Below, piece by piece: positions 7,491 through 13,249 of a stretch of DNA of 13,249 nucleotides. Position numbers and translations under genes: made by a program. Source of the stretch: Candidatus Calidifonticultor daggyaiensis (GTDB lineage Bacteria > Actinomycetota > Humimicrobiia > Humimicrobiales > Humimicrobiaceae); NCBI GenBank assembly GCA_015661035.1, contig JACVJA010000008.1:1-13249 (forward strand). Direction: 5' to 3'. The notes beneath the pieces were generated by a model. It was not told the DNA's origin and searched no databases. It saw only the letters and a program-made list of their open reading frames with translations. Every line of letters starts with the position of its first letter. Within the stretch, counting starts at the first letter, position 1.

Positions 7491-9068
7491 ATGTCAAAAC
7501 AAACTATAACTGTTGATCCATTAACAAGAATCGAGGGTCATTTAAAAATAAAGGTTGAGGTTGAAAATGGTGTAGTAGTAAATGCTTTTAGTTCGGGCGA
7601 AATGTTTAGAGGATGGGAAATAATTTTACAAGATAGAAGTCCTATTGATGCACCTCCAATTGTTCAAAGAATTTGTGGTGTTTGTCCTATGCCTCACGGA
7701 ATTGCTTCTGTTTTAGCTCTAGATGATGCATTTGATGTTAACCCGCCTGAAAATGGATTGTTAATACGAAATCTTTTACTTGCTGCAGAGTTTGTACATT
7801 CACATATTTTACATTTTTATCACTTAGCAGCACTGGATTATGTAGATATAACTGCAATTTTAAACTACAAAGGGGTAGACCCAAAATTAAATAAAATCAA
7901 GGATTGGGTAAAAGCTGATATTGATTCTGGTACTAAAAGTGCAGGTGCTCCATTTTTACCAAGATATGAAGGTGATTATATCACAAATGTTGATGTAAAT
8001 GTTCAAGCTATAGCAAGCTACATAAAAGCTCTTGAAATAAGAAGAAAAGCGCATGAGATGCTTGCAATTTTTGGTGGAAAAGTACCACATTGTCAAACAC
8101 TGTTTGCAGGGGGAGTTTCTACAAATTTAACTTTAGATAGAATAATAGCTTTTCAATCAAGATTAGCCGAAATAAGGAATTTTGTGAATAATGTATACGT
8201 GCCTGACGTTTTGGCTATTGCAAGCTTATTTCCTAATTATTTTAAAATAGGAAAAGGTGTAGGAAACTTTTTGTCATATGGAGGTTTTCCAGATAGTGTT
8301 GAAAGCAATAATACTGGCGGTAACACGTTTTTCTCTAATGGTGTCTATATAGCCGGAAATTTGCAAGAGTTTAATCCTAAATTAATATCAGAATACGTAA
8401 AATTTTCTAAGTTTTCATCTGGCTCAAATCTTTATCCTCAAAATGGCCAAACAGTTCCAGATGCAAAGAAGCAAGGGGCATATTCGTGGTTAAAAGCACC
8501 AAGATACGATAATAATGTTGTAGAAGTTGGTCCGCTTGCAAGAGCTGTTGTTTGTTATCTTAAAGGTCAAAATTTAGAATTTAAAAATTTAATTGACAGC
8601 GTTTTAACTAAACTGAACATTGACTTTTCAGATTTAATTTCTACAATGGGAAGGCATGCGGCAAGGGCATTAGAATTAAAATTACTTGTTGATAAGATGG
8701 ATGAGTGGTTGGACAGGCTAAATCCATCAAAACCAGTCCATAATAAATTTAAAATTCCTAAAACTTCAGATGGGATGGGGTTAACTGAAGCAGCAAGAGG
8801 TTCACTTGGTCATTGGATTTCAATTGACAATTGGAGAATAAAAAATTATCAAGCAGTAGTCCCAACAACTTGGAATGGTGGGCCAAGAGATGATAGTGGA
8901 AATTTGGGACCTTTTGAACAAGCTTTAATAGGTACTCCAATTGCAGATCCTAAAAATCCTATAGAAGTAGGAAGAGTTATAAGGTCATTTGATCCATGCC
9001 TTGCTTGTGCGGTTCATATTTTAGGCGCAAAGGAAGAAAATATAGAATTAAAAGTATGTTTATGCTAA
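7491..9068 (+). CDS. hyaB: [NiFe] hydrogenase large (catalytic) subunit
   Basis: Catalytic subunit that splits H2 at a Ni-Fe(CN)2CO centre. Length 525 aa from ATG 7491, chosen because GAGGAGGAA (7475-7483) lies 7 nt upstream and MSKQTITVDPLTRIEGHLK is the family's usual N-terminus. The frame stays open further upstream (to 7347), but that part only overlaps the small subunit gene. Nickel ligands are in the L1 motif RICGVC (C62, C65) and the L2 motif DPCLAC (C503, C506). The L2 cysteines are encoded by TGC/TGT, so this is not a selenocysteine form. The precursor continues past H509 of DPCLACAVH by 16 residues ending KVCLC; this tail should be removed by the maturation protease encoded at 10117. 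Follows the small subunit gene after 4 nt, so the two are co-translated. Forms the exported heterodimer with it. Confidence 0.97.
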   Translation: MSKQTITVDPLTRIEGHLKIKVEVENGVVVNAFSSGEMFRGWEIILQDRSPIDAPPIVQRICGVCPMPHGIASVLALDDAFDVNPPENGLLIRNLLLAAEFVHSHILHFYHLAALDYVDITAILNYKGVDPKLNKIKDWVKADIDSGTKSAGAPFLPRYEGDYITNVDVNVQAIASYIKALEIRRKAHEMLAIFGGKVPHCQTLFAGGVSTNLTLDRIIAFQSRLAEIRNFVNNVYVPDVLAIASLFPNYFKIGKGVGNFLSYGGFPDSVESNNTGGNTFFSNGVYIAGNLQEFNPKLISEYVKFSKFSSGSNLYPQNGQTVPDAKKQGAYSWLKAPRYDNNVVEVGPLARAVVCYLKGQNLEFKNLIDSVLTKLNIDFSDLISTMGRHAARALELKLLVDKMDEWLDRLNPSKPVHNKFKIPKTSDGMGLTEAARGSLGHWISIDNWRIKNYQAVVPTTWNGGPRDDSGNLGPFEQALIGTPIADPKNPIEVGRVIRSFDPCLACAVHILGAKEENIELKVCLC

Positions 9069-9092
9069 AAATATTTTTATTTTTGTCTTATT

Positions 9093-9136
9093 AGATTAAA
9101 AGACTGTTATTTCAAATTAATTGAGATAACAAATCT
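9093..9136 (+). other. intercistronic stem-loop after the large subunit gene
   Basis: GTTATTTCAA (9106-9115) and TTGAGATAAC (9121-9130) pair over 10 bp (one U-G) around a 5-nt loop. AGATT (9093-9097) and AATCT (9132-9136) could add an outer 5-bp stem. No T-run follows, so it is not a classical terminator. The rest of the 9069-9264 gap is A/T-rich with no gene. The stem-loop could protect the upstream subunit mRNA or be an operator. Confidence 0.45.
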
Positions 9137-9250
9137 ATAAAAAATATTATAAATTAATTTTTTACTTATTTATGAATTAAATTTTATATTTAATTTTAAA
9201 GTTTTTTTATCGAAGGTATTCTTTTTAGTTTTATTTTTAATTTTTTTATT

Positions 9251-9260
9251 AAAGGAGGTG
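9251..9260 (+). promoter_or_regulatory. near-perfect Shine-Dalgarno deciding a TTG start
   Basis: AAAGGAGGTG is fully complementary to the usual 16S 3' end and ends 4 nt before the TTG at 9265, fixing that rare codon as the cytochrome b start. Confidence 0.8.
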
Positions 9261-9264
9261 CTTT

Positions 9265-10002
9265 TTGGAATATAAAAGTTCAGCTGAAAGTTTAACAAGT
9301 AATAATTTTAAGAATGAAAATTCTTCCAATATTTATAATAGTTATAAGAGCAATAATTTAGAAGGACAAAAAGAAATAATCATACGAAAGGGTAGACATA
9401 AGTTTTTATATAAGCATACTGTAATTACTAGAGTAATGCACTTTTTACATTTAGTATCTATGGTAATGTTAATATTAACTGGTTTTCAGATTTATTCACC
9501 AGGCTGGTTTAAGCTCTTCTCGAGCTTAGAGTTGGCAAGATATATTCACTTTATTTTCATGTATATAATAGGGTGGACATTTATATATAAAATATATTAT
9601 ACGGTCGTAACAGGAGAGATTAAAGAATTATTTTTTACTTGGAGAGACTTTAAAGATATACCTCTTCTTGCAAAGCATTATCTTTATGATATTTTTGTAG
9701 GCATACCAAAACCAAAGCATTGGGGAAAATATAATCCTGGCCAAAAAATGGTTTATACTCTATGGCCAATACTATTAGTTATTCAAGGAATTACTGGAAT
9801 TGCAATGTATTTTATTCCTAGGTTTACCCAGTTTAACGACTTTTTTGGCGGCCTTGCAAATATTAAAGCTTGGCATTTTGTAATTTGCTGGATTTTTGTT
9901 GTTACAGTGCTTTTGCATTTTTATTTAGGTTCTACCGGCCCAAAAATTTTAGATTTTTATAAGTCTGTATTTACTGGTTATGAAAAACAAGGCAAGCATT
10001 AG
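9265..10002 (+). CDS. hyaC: hydrogenase b-type cytochrome, membrane subunit
   Basis: Di-haem membrane protein that takes electrons from the small subunit and reduces quinone. Length 245 aa. Four hydrophobic helices are visible at about 57-75, 92-115, 162-184 and 203-221, the HyaC / cytochrome b561 hydrogenase layout. Candidate haem ligands are H59 or H62 (MHFLH), H95, H204 and H218. The family's opening motif (RHKFLYKHTVITRVMHFLHL) starts only at about residue 44; the first 43 residues are an Asn/Ser-rich hydrophilic extension (NNFKNENSSNIYNSYKSNN) with no obvious role. The TTG start is supported by an ideal Shine-Dalgarno sequence. It lies 196 bp after the large subunit gene, and the gap holds a stem-loop, so expression may differ from that of the two catalytic subunits. 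Confidence 0.92.
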   Translation: MEYKSSAESLTSNNFKNENSSNIYNSYKSNNLEGQKEIIIRKGRHKFLYKHTVITRVMHFLHLVSMVMLILTGFQIYSPGWFKLFSSLELARYIHFIFMYIIGWTFIYKIYYTVVTGEIKELFFTWRDFKDIPLLAKHYLYDIFVGIPKPKHWGKYNPGQKMVYTLWPILLVIQGITGIAMYFIPRFTQFNDFFGGLANIKAWHFVICWIFVVTVLLHFYLGSTGPKILDFYKSVFTGYEKQGKH

Positions 10003-10116
10003 TTATTAATTACAATCAATAATTATTACAAGCACTAATACTATTACAAGCTCAATTTATTTTATGTCACATGTAAGCCTCTTAATTTTAAGGTTAAGTA
10101 AAGGGTTTTATTATTT

Positions 10117-10731
10117 ATGTTTTTAATTGTTGGTATTGGAAATATTTTACTTTCTGATGAAGGAATAGGCATTCACTTACTTAAAGATATTGAAAAAGAT
10201 ATTTTTTTTCATAATAAAAATATTTATTTTGTTGATCTTGGGACTTCTTCAATTGATATTATTTCTTATTTAAAAGATTTAAATACTGGTTCTTATTTAA
10301 AAGATTTAAATTCTTATGGTTACAATAGTGATAATTATAATACCTTAAGTATAAAAAATACTAAAAATACTGAAAATATTAAAAGTACTATTAAAGACAA
10401 CAATGGTTTTAGTAAAAATATTGTAAAAAGACTGGTAATAATTGATAGCATAAAAAATACTAAACTTCCAGCTGGAACTGTCTTAAAATTAAGTTTAGAA
10501 GATTTAGAAAAGAAACAGAAATCTTTTTTTTCACTTCATCAGATGGAGCTAATAGAAAGTTTAAGGCTTTCCCAACTTGAGATAAATTTACCAGAAATAT
10601 TAATACTTGGAATTATCCCGTTTGATATTAATACTTTTTCATTAGATTTATCTATTGTGATTAAGTTAAAATATCCTAAAATTTTAAAAAGAGTTAAAAA
10701 GGAAATAATTAATTTTTTTTATCATGCATGA
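10117..10731 (+). CDS. hyaD: hydrogenase maturation endopeptidase with repeat-rich insertion
   Basis: Peptidase family A31: cuts the C-terminal tail from the large subunit once nickel is in place. Length 204 aa, longer than the usual roughly 150-170. The fold is recognisable from IVGIGNILLSDEGIGIHLL (4-22), VDLGTSSIDI (39-48), LVIIDSI (106-112) and SLHQMEL (139-145). The expected metal ligands are E15, D110 and H141, all present. An Asn/Lys/Ser-rich insertion (about 52-101) falls between the VDLGTS strand and the VIID strand. It begins with an in-frame nine-codon duplication, SYLKDLNTG / SYLKDLNSY. ATG 10117 with AAAGGG about 11 nt upstream. The 3' end overlaps hypA by 8 nt. The intact ligands suggest a working enzyme, whose substrate should be the large subunit encoded at 7491. 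Confidence 0.88.
   Translation: MFLIVGIGNILLSDEGIGIHLLKDIEKDIFFHNKNIYFVDLGTSSIDIISYLKDLNTGSYLKDLNSYGYNSDNYNTLSIKNTKNTENIKSTIKDNNGFSKNIVKRLVIIDSIKNTKLPAGTVLKLSLEDLEKKQKSFFSLHQMELIESLRLSQLEINLPEILILGIIPFDINTFSLDLSIVIKLKYPKILKRVKKEIINFFYHA
10263..10311 (+). repeat. in-frame 27-bp duplication inside the maturation protease gene
   Basis: A 22-nt string starting TTCTTATTTAAAAGATTTAA is identical at 10263-10284 and 10290-10311, a period of 27 nt (nine codons). It encodes two copies of SYLKDLN. Perfect nucleotide identity points to a recent event that kept the reading frame. Confidence 0.88.
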
Positions 10732-11080
10732 ATATTCTATTACAAACTCAATAATTGATATACTTGAAGCAATAATACAAGAGAAGAATATTAAAAAAGT
10801 TTTAAAAATAAAATTTGAGGTTAGTCCTTTTGCAAGTATCGAGCAAGAGTCAATAAAATTTTATTATAATTTTTTAACAAAAGATAATCCAATACTTTTT
10901 AAGGCAAAACTGTCTTTTTATAAAAAAAAGTTAAAAATTACTTGTTCAAATTGTGGTTTTAAATTTACAGCAAATGATATTTACTTAAAATGTCCAAAAT
11001 GTAATTCCTTTAATTCTTATGACTTTATCAACTTGTCTATTGATGATATAAAAATCATATCTTTAGATGCTGATTTCTAG
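10724..11080 (+). CDS. hypA: hydrogenase nickel-insertion protein HypA
   Basis: Nickel metallochaperone that delivers Ni to the hydrogenase large subunit, normally together with the GTPase HypB. Length 118 aa, typical. The N-terminal Met-His-Glu nickel site (H2, E3) is intact. The zinc site consists of two CxxC pairs, C74/C77 and C90/C93. The gene starts inside the protease gene (8-nt overlap, ATGCATGA) and has no Shine-Dalgarno at a normal distance (AAGGA is about 20 nt away), so translational coupling is likely. HypB and the Fe-ligand proteins HypC-F are not in the window and must be encoded elsewhere if the enzyme is active. Confidence 0.95.
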   Translation: MHEYSITNSIIDILEAIIQEKNIKKVLKIKFEVSPFASIEQESIKFYYNFLTKDNPILFKAKLSFYKKKLKITCSNCGFKFTANDIYLKCPKCNSFNSYDFINLSIDDIKIISLDADF

Positions 11081-11093
11081 TAGCGAAATTAGT

Positions 11094-11130
11094 ATTAAAA
11101 TTAAAAATTAAAATTAAAATTGAAATTAAA
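11094..11130. repeat. ATTAAA hexamer array
   Basis: Six consecutive ATTAAA-like units occur right after hypA; one has an extra A and one reads ATTGAA. A simple slippage repeat, with no function evident. Confidence 0.6.
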
Positions 11131-11179
11131 CTTTTCTTACAAGTTTATAATAAAAAATTAGTTAACAGTTAATCAATAT

Positions 11180-11207
11180 TTGAATAATTTTTTTGTTGTG
11201 TTATAAT
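11180..11207 (+). promoter_or_regulatory. extended -10 promoter for nusA-infB
   Basis: TTGAAT (11180-11185, four of six consensus bases), a 16-nt spacer and a perfect TATAAT (11202-11207) preceded by TG at 11199-11200 make an extended -10 promoter. Transcription would start near 11214, giving a leader of about 95 nt before nusA. Confidence 0.6.
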
Positions 11208-11238
11208 TTCACTAATCTGAAAGTTATGAAAAGTTTTA

Positions 11239-11263
11239 AATAGTGGGCTTGTCCCACTATTTT
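11239..11263 (+). terminator. intrinsic terminator / attenuator in the nusA leader
   Basis: AAATAGTGGG-type left arm (11239-11248) pairs with CCCACTATTT-type right arm (11254-11263) over 10 bp around a 5-nt loop (CTTGT), and runs into TTTTTATT. It lies downstream of the extended -10 promoter and 44 nt before the nusA start codon. It can therefore act as an attenuator of the nusA-infB transcript as well as ending hydrogenase-operon transcription. NusA of Bacillus subtilis is known to autoregulate through a leader terminator; the same logic is inferred here, not shown. Confidence 0.75.
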
Positions 11264-11307
11264 TATTGTGAAATTAAAGTTTTACCTATTTTAATAAGGT
11301 GATTTAA

Positions 11308-12357
11308 GTGAATAGAAAATTAATAGAAGCTTTGCGGGAATTAGAAAAAGAAAAAAATATTAAAATGAGTACCATTATTGAAGCTTTAAAGACAGCTTTA
11401 GGTGCTGCTTATAAAAAAATTTATTCTGACGATTCTGCAATTAGAATAGATATAAATGAAAAAAACGGCGAAATAAAAGTATTTAGAGTCTTAGAAAATA
11501 GAAACAAAGATAATGGGCAATCCGAAGAAATTGAAGTAACTCCTGAAGATTTTGGCAGAATTACTGCTCAAATGGCAAAACAGGTAATTACACAAAGAAT
11601 AAAAGAAGCTGAAAGAGAAGTACTATATGATGAATTTAAAGATAGAATAGGTGATTTAGTTACTGGAATAGTTCAACAAAACGATACAAGGTATACTTTA
11701 GTTGATTTAGGGAAAGTAGAAGCACTCTTGCCTGAAAGAGAGCAGGTTCCAGGAGAGACATATAAGCATGGTGAAAGAATAAAATGTTATATTTCTGAGG
11801 TAAAGAAAACTACTAAAGGCCCACAAATAATAGTTTCCAGAACTCATCCTGGCCTTGTTAAAAAACTTTTTGAATTAGAAGTTCCTGAAATTAGTGAGAA
11901 AATAGTTGAAATAAGAAGTATTTCTAGAGAAGCTGGATATAGGACAAAAATTGCAGTAGCTTCTAACGATAAAAATGTAGATCCTGTTGGTGCATGTGTT
12001 GGACCAAAAGGTTCCAGAGTTAGAATGGTTGTTGATGAACTTGAAGGCGAAAAAATTGATATTGTAAATTATAGTGATGATCCAGTTTCTTTTATTAAAA
12101 ATTCTTTAAGTCCTGCTAGAGTAATTAAAGTATTGACTGACGAGGAAAAAAAATTTGCTCTTATTGTTGTTCCAAATGACCAGCTTTCTTTAGCTATTGG
12201 TAAAGACGGGCAAAATGCAAGATTAGCAGCAAAACTTACAGGATGGAAGATTGATATAAAGAGTGAAAAACAATTTGAACAAGAGCTGGAAAAAGCAAGA
12301 GAAGAAAGAATATATAAAAAAGAAAAAAATAAAGTTAAGAATAAAAATAGAAAATGA
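11308..12357 (+). CDS. nusA: transcription termination/antitermination factor NusA
   Basis: RNA polymerase-associated factor that promotes pausing and modulates termination. Length 349 aa, as in monoderm and Thermotoga NusA; no extra C-terminal acidic repeats. Domain order: RNAP-binding N-terminal domain (about 1-110), S1 (about 113-181), KH1 with G232-P-K-G235 (GACVGPKGSRV), KH2 with G298-K-D-G301 (IGKDGQNARLAAKLTGW), and a Lys-rich tail. The start is GTG at 11308 with AAGGTGA (11296-11302) 5 nt upstream. rimP, which usually precedes nusA, is not between hypA and nusA. Its TGA overlaps the ATG of infB (ATGA), and the YlxR/L7Ae-type genes often found between nusA and infB are also missing. 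Confidence 0.97.
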   Translation: MNRKLIEALRELEKEKNIKMSTIIEALKTALGAAYKKIYSDDSAIRIDINEKNGEIKVFRVLENRNKDNGQSEEIEVTPEDFGRITAQMAKQVITQRIKEAEREVLYDEFKDRIGDLVTGIVQQNDTRYTLVDLGKVEALLPEREQVPGETYKHGERIKCYISEVKKTTKGPQIIVSRTHPGLVKKLFELEVPEISEKIVEIRSISREAGYRTKIAVASNDKNVDPVGACVGPKGSRVRMVVDELEGEKIDIVNYSDDPVSFIKNSLSPARVIKVLTDEEKKFALIVVPNDQLSLAIGKDGQNARLAAKLTGWKIDIKSEKQFEQELEKAREERIYKKEKNKVKNKNRK

Positions 12358-13249
12358 GCTTAATTAAAATATATAATGTAGCAAAAGAATTGAATATCTC
12401 TTCACAAGACGTATTAAAAGCTTGTGCTGTACTTGGCTTTTCAGTAAAAAGTCATAGTTCATCAATTTCTGCGGAGCAAAAGGAAAAGATATTAGATTTT
12501 TTTGCCAAGAAAGATAAAAAAGATTCAGATTTAGATGTTGAAAATTTAGATAATAAAGAAAAGACAAGCAAAGCAATGCTTGCTATAAATAAGGACGCTA
12601 CTGAAAAGAAAGAAATTAAATTTTTAGATAAAAAAGATGTTTTACCAAAGAAAAAAGAACAAAAGAATGTTGATAAAAAGTTAAAGATAAAAAATTTTGC
12701 TTTAACAGATAAAATAATGGCATCTACTCAAATAAAGCAAAAAAAGAACTGGGATGAAGAAAAAAAGTTAAATATCAAAAAAGTATTAGATAAAGAATTA
12801 GACAAAGAAGAAAAAGAGGGTAAATTAAGGTTAAAAACTAGACACTTAATAACAAAAAATAAAATAACTAATGAACATGTTTTAACAAAAGATGTTAAAT
12901 CTAAAATTGAAAAAGATGAAAAAACTGACATTAATATAAAAAAACCCGAAATTAAAAAAATAATTGAATTACCTGAAGGGTTAACAATAAAAGGTCTTTC
13001 TGAAAGAATTGGAGTAAGCTCCGAAATAATTATACAAAAATTATTTAATATGGGTGAAATTTTTACAATTAATCAACCAATAGATAGAGATACTTTAGAG
13101 ATTTTATCTCATGAATTTAATTTTAAGTATAAAATTATAAGCCTTGAAGAAGAGTTTGAAGATTCATTCCAAGATAATCCTGAAGATTTAATACCAAGAC
13201 CTCCAATTGTCACTATTATGGGTCATGTCGACCATGGAAAACCTACGCT
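12354..13249 (+). CDS. infB: translation initiation factor IF-2, N-terminal part (3' partial)
   Basis: GTPase that places initiator tRNA on the 30S subunit. The frame opens at ATG 12354, overlaps the nusA stop by 4 nt with no Shine-Dalgarno (translational coupling), and stays open to the right edge: 298 full codons. An IF2_N module at about 1-55 (MSLIKIYNVAKELNISSQ) is followed by a Lys/Asp/Glu-rich linker (about 56-200). A second IF2_N module follows (IIELPEGLTIKGLSERIGVS, about 203-265), then the start of the G domain, RPPIVTIMGHVDHGK. The P-loop reads GHVDHGKPT: residue 297 is Pro (CCT, 13242-13244) where the family has the Mg-binding Thr. This is within ten bases of the window edge. The rest of the gene is outside the window. 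Confidence 0.95.
   Translation, partial: MSLIKIYNVAKELNISSQDVLKACAVLGFSVKSHSSSISAEQKEKILDFFAKKDKKDSDLDVENLDNKEKTSKAMLAINKDATEKKEIKFLDKKDVLPKKKEQKNVDKKLKIKNFALTDKIMASTQIKQKKNWDEEKKLNIKKVLDKELDKEEKEGKLRLKTRHLITKNKITNEHVLTKDVKSKIEKDEKTDINIKKPEIKKIIELPEGLTIKGLSERIGVSSEIIIQKLFNMGEIFTINQPIDRDTLEILSHEFNFKYKIISLEEEFEDSFQDNPEDLIPRPPIVTIMGHVDHGKPT

Noticed and set aside
8991..9068. Selenocysteine ([NiFeSe]) form of the large subunit
   Set aside because: The DPCLAC cysteines are plain TGC/TGT codons with no in-frame TGA.
12364..12931. Minus-strand open frames opposite infB (12364-12576 and 12728-12931)
   Set aside because: Shadows of the Lys/Asp-rich IF-2 linker; hydrophobic Ser/Phe/Leu composition is what the reverse complement of such codons gives.

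Overview
The window comes from a strongly AT-rich bacterium. Gene content points to an anaerobe or microaerobe with a monoderm-style wall enzyme: a class A penicillin-binding protein with four C-terminal PASTA repeats, the TyrZ-like type of tyrosyl-tRNA synthetase, strong AGGAGG-type ribosome binding sites, GTG/TTG starts, and a membrane-bound [NiFe] uptake hydrogenase. This fits Bacillota or low-GC Actinomycetota-like candidate lineages, but the sequence alone does not fix the phylum. Both ends cut through genes, so this may be a whole contig.

Layout: (1) 2-1258, + strand: C-terminal part of a U32-type peptidase, cut by the left edge. (2) 1434-4313, - strand: class A PBP, convergent with the first gene. 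(3) 4314-4811: divergent spacer holding an exact 22-bp tandem repeat and a degenerate array of 13-16-nt units. (4) 4812-6167: tyrS. (5) 6365-11080: hydrogenase block: small subunit, large subunit, b-type cytochrome, maturation protease and hypA, all + strand. (6) 11081-11307: leader with an extended -10 promoter and a terminator-like hairpin. (7) 11308-12357 nusA, overlapping the start of infB (12354 to the right edge).

The hydrogenase block forms a coherent module. The Tat-targeted small subunit and the catalytic large subunit make a heterodimer outside the membrane, and the cytochrome b passes H2-derived electrons to the quinone pool. The protease trims the large subunit after nickel insertion, and HypA helps deliver nickel. 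HypB-F are not in the window. Both supernumerary cysteine positions of O2-tolerant enzymes are glycine here, so a standard, O2-sensitive enzyme is expected.

The individual gene families are all known; I see no clearly new system, CRISPR array, mobile element or RNA gene. The most distinctive features are short-repeat and low-complexity growth, both between genes and as Asn/Lys-rich inserts inside conserved enzymes (maturation protease, TyrS, U32 peptidase, cytochrome b N-terminus); the repeat array before tyrS; the apparent absence of rimP before nusA; an RK instead of RR Tat motif; and a Pro in the IF-2 P-loop at the extreme edge, which may be a sequencing error.
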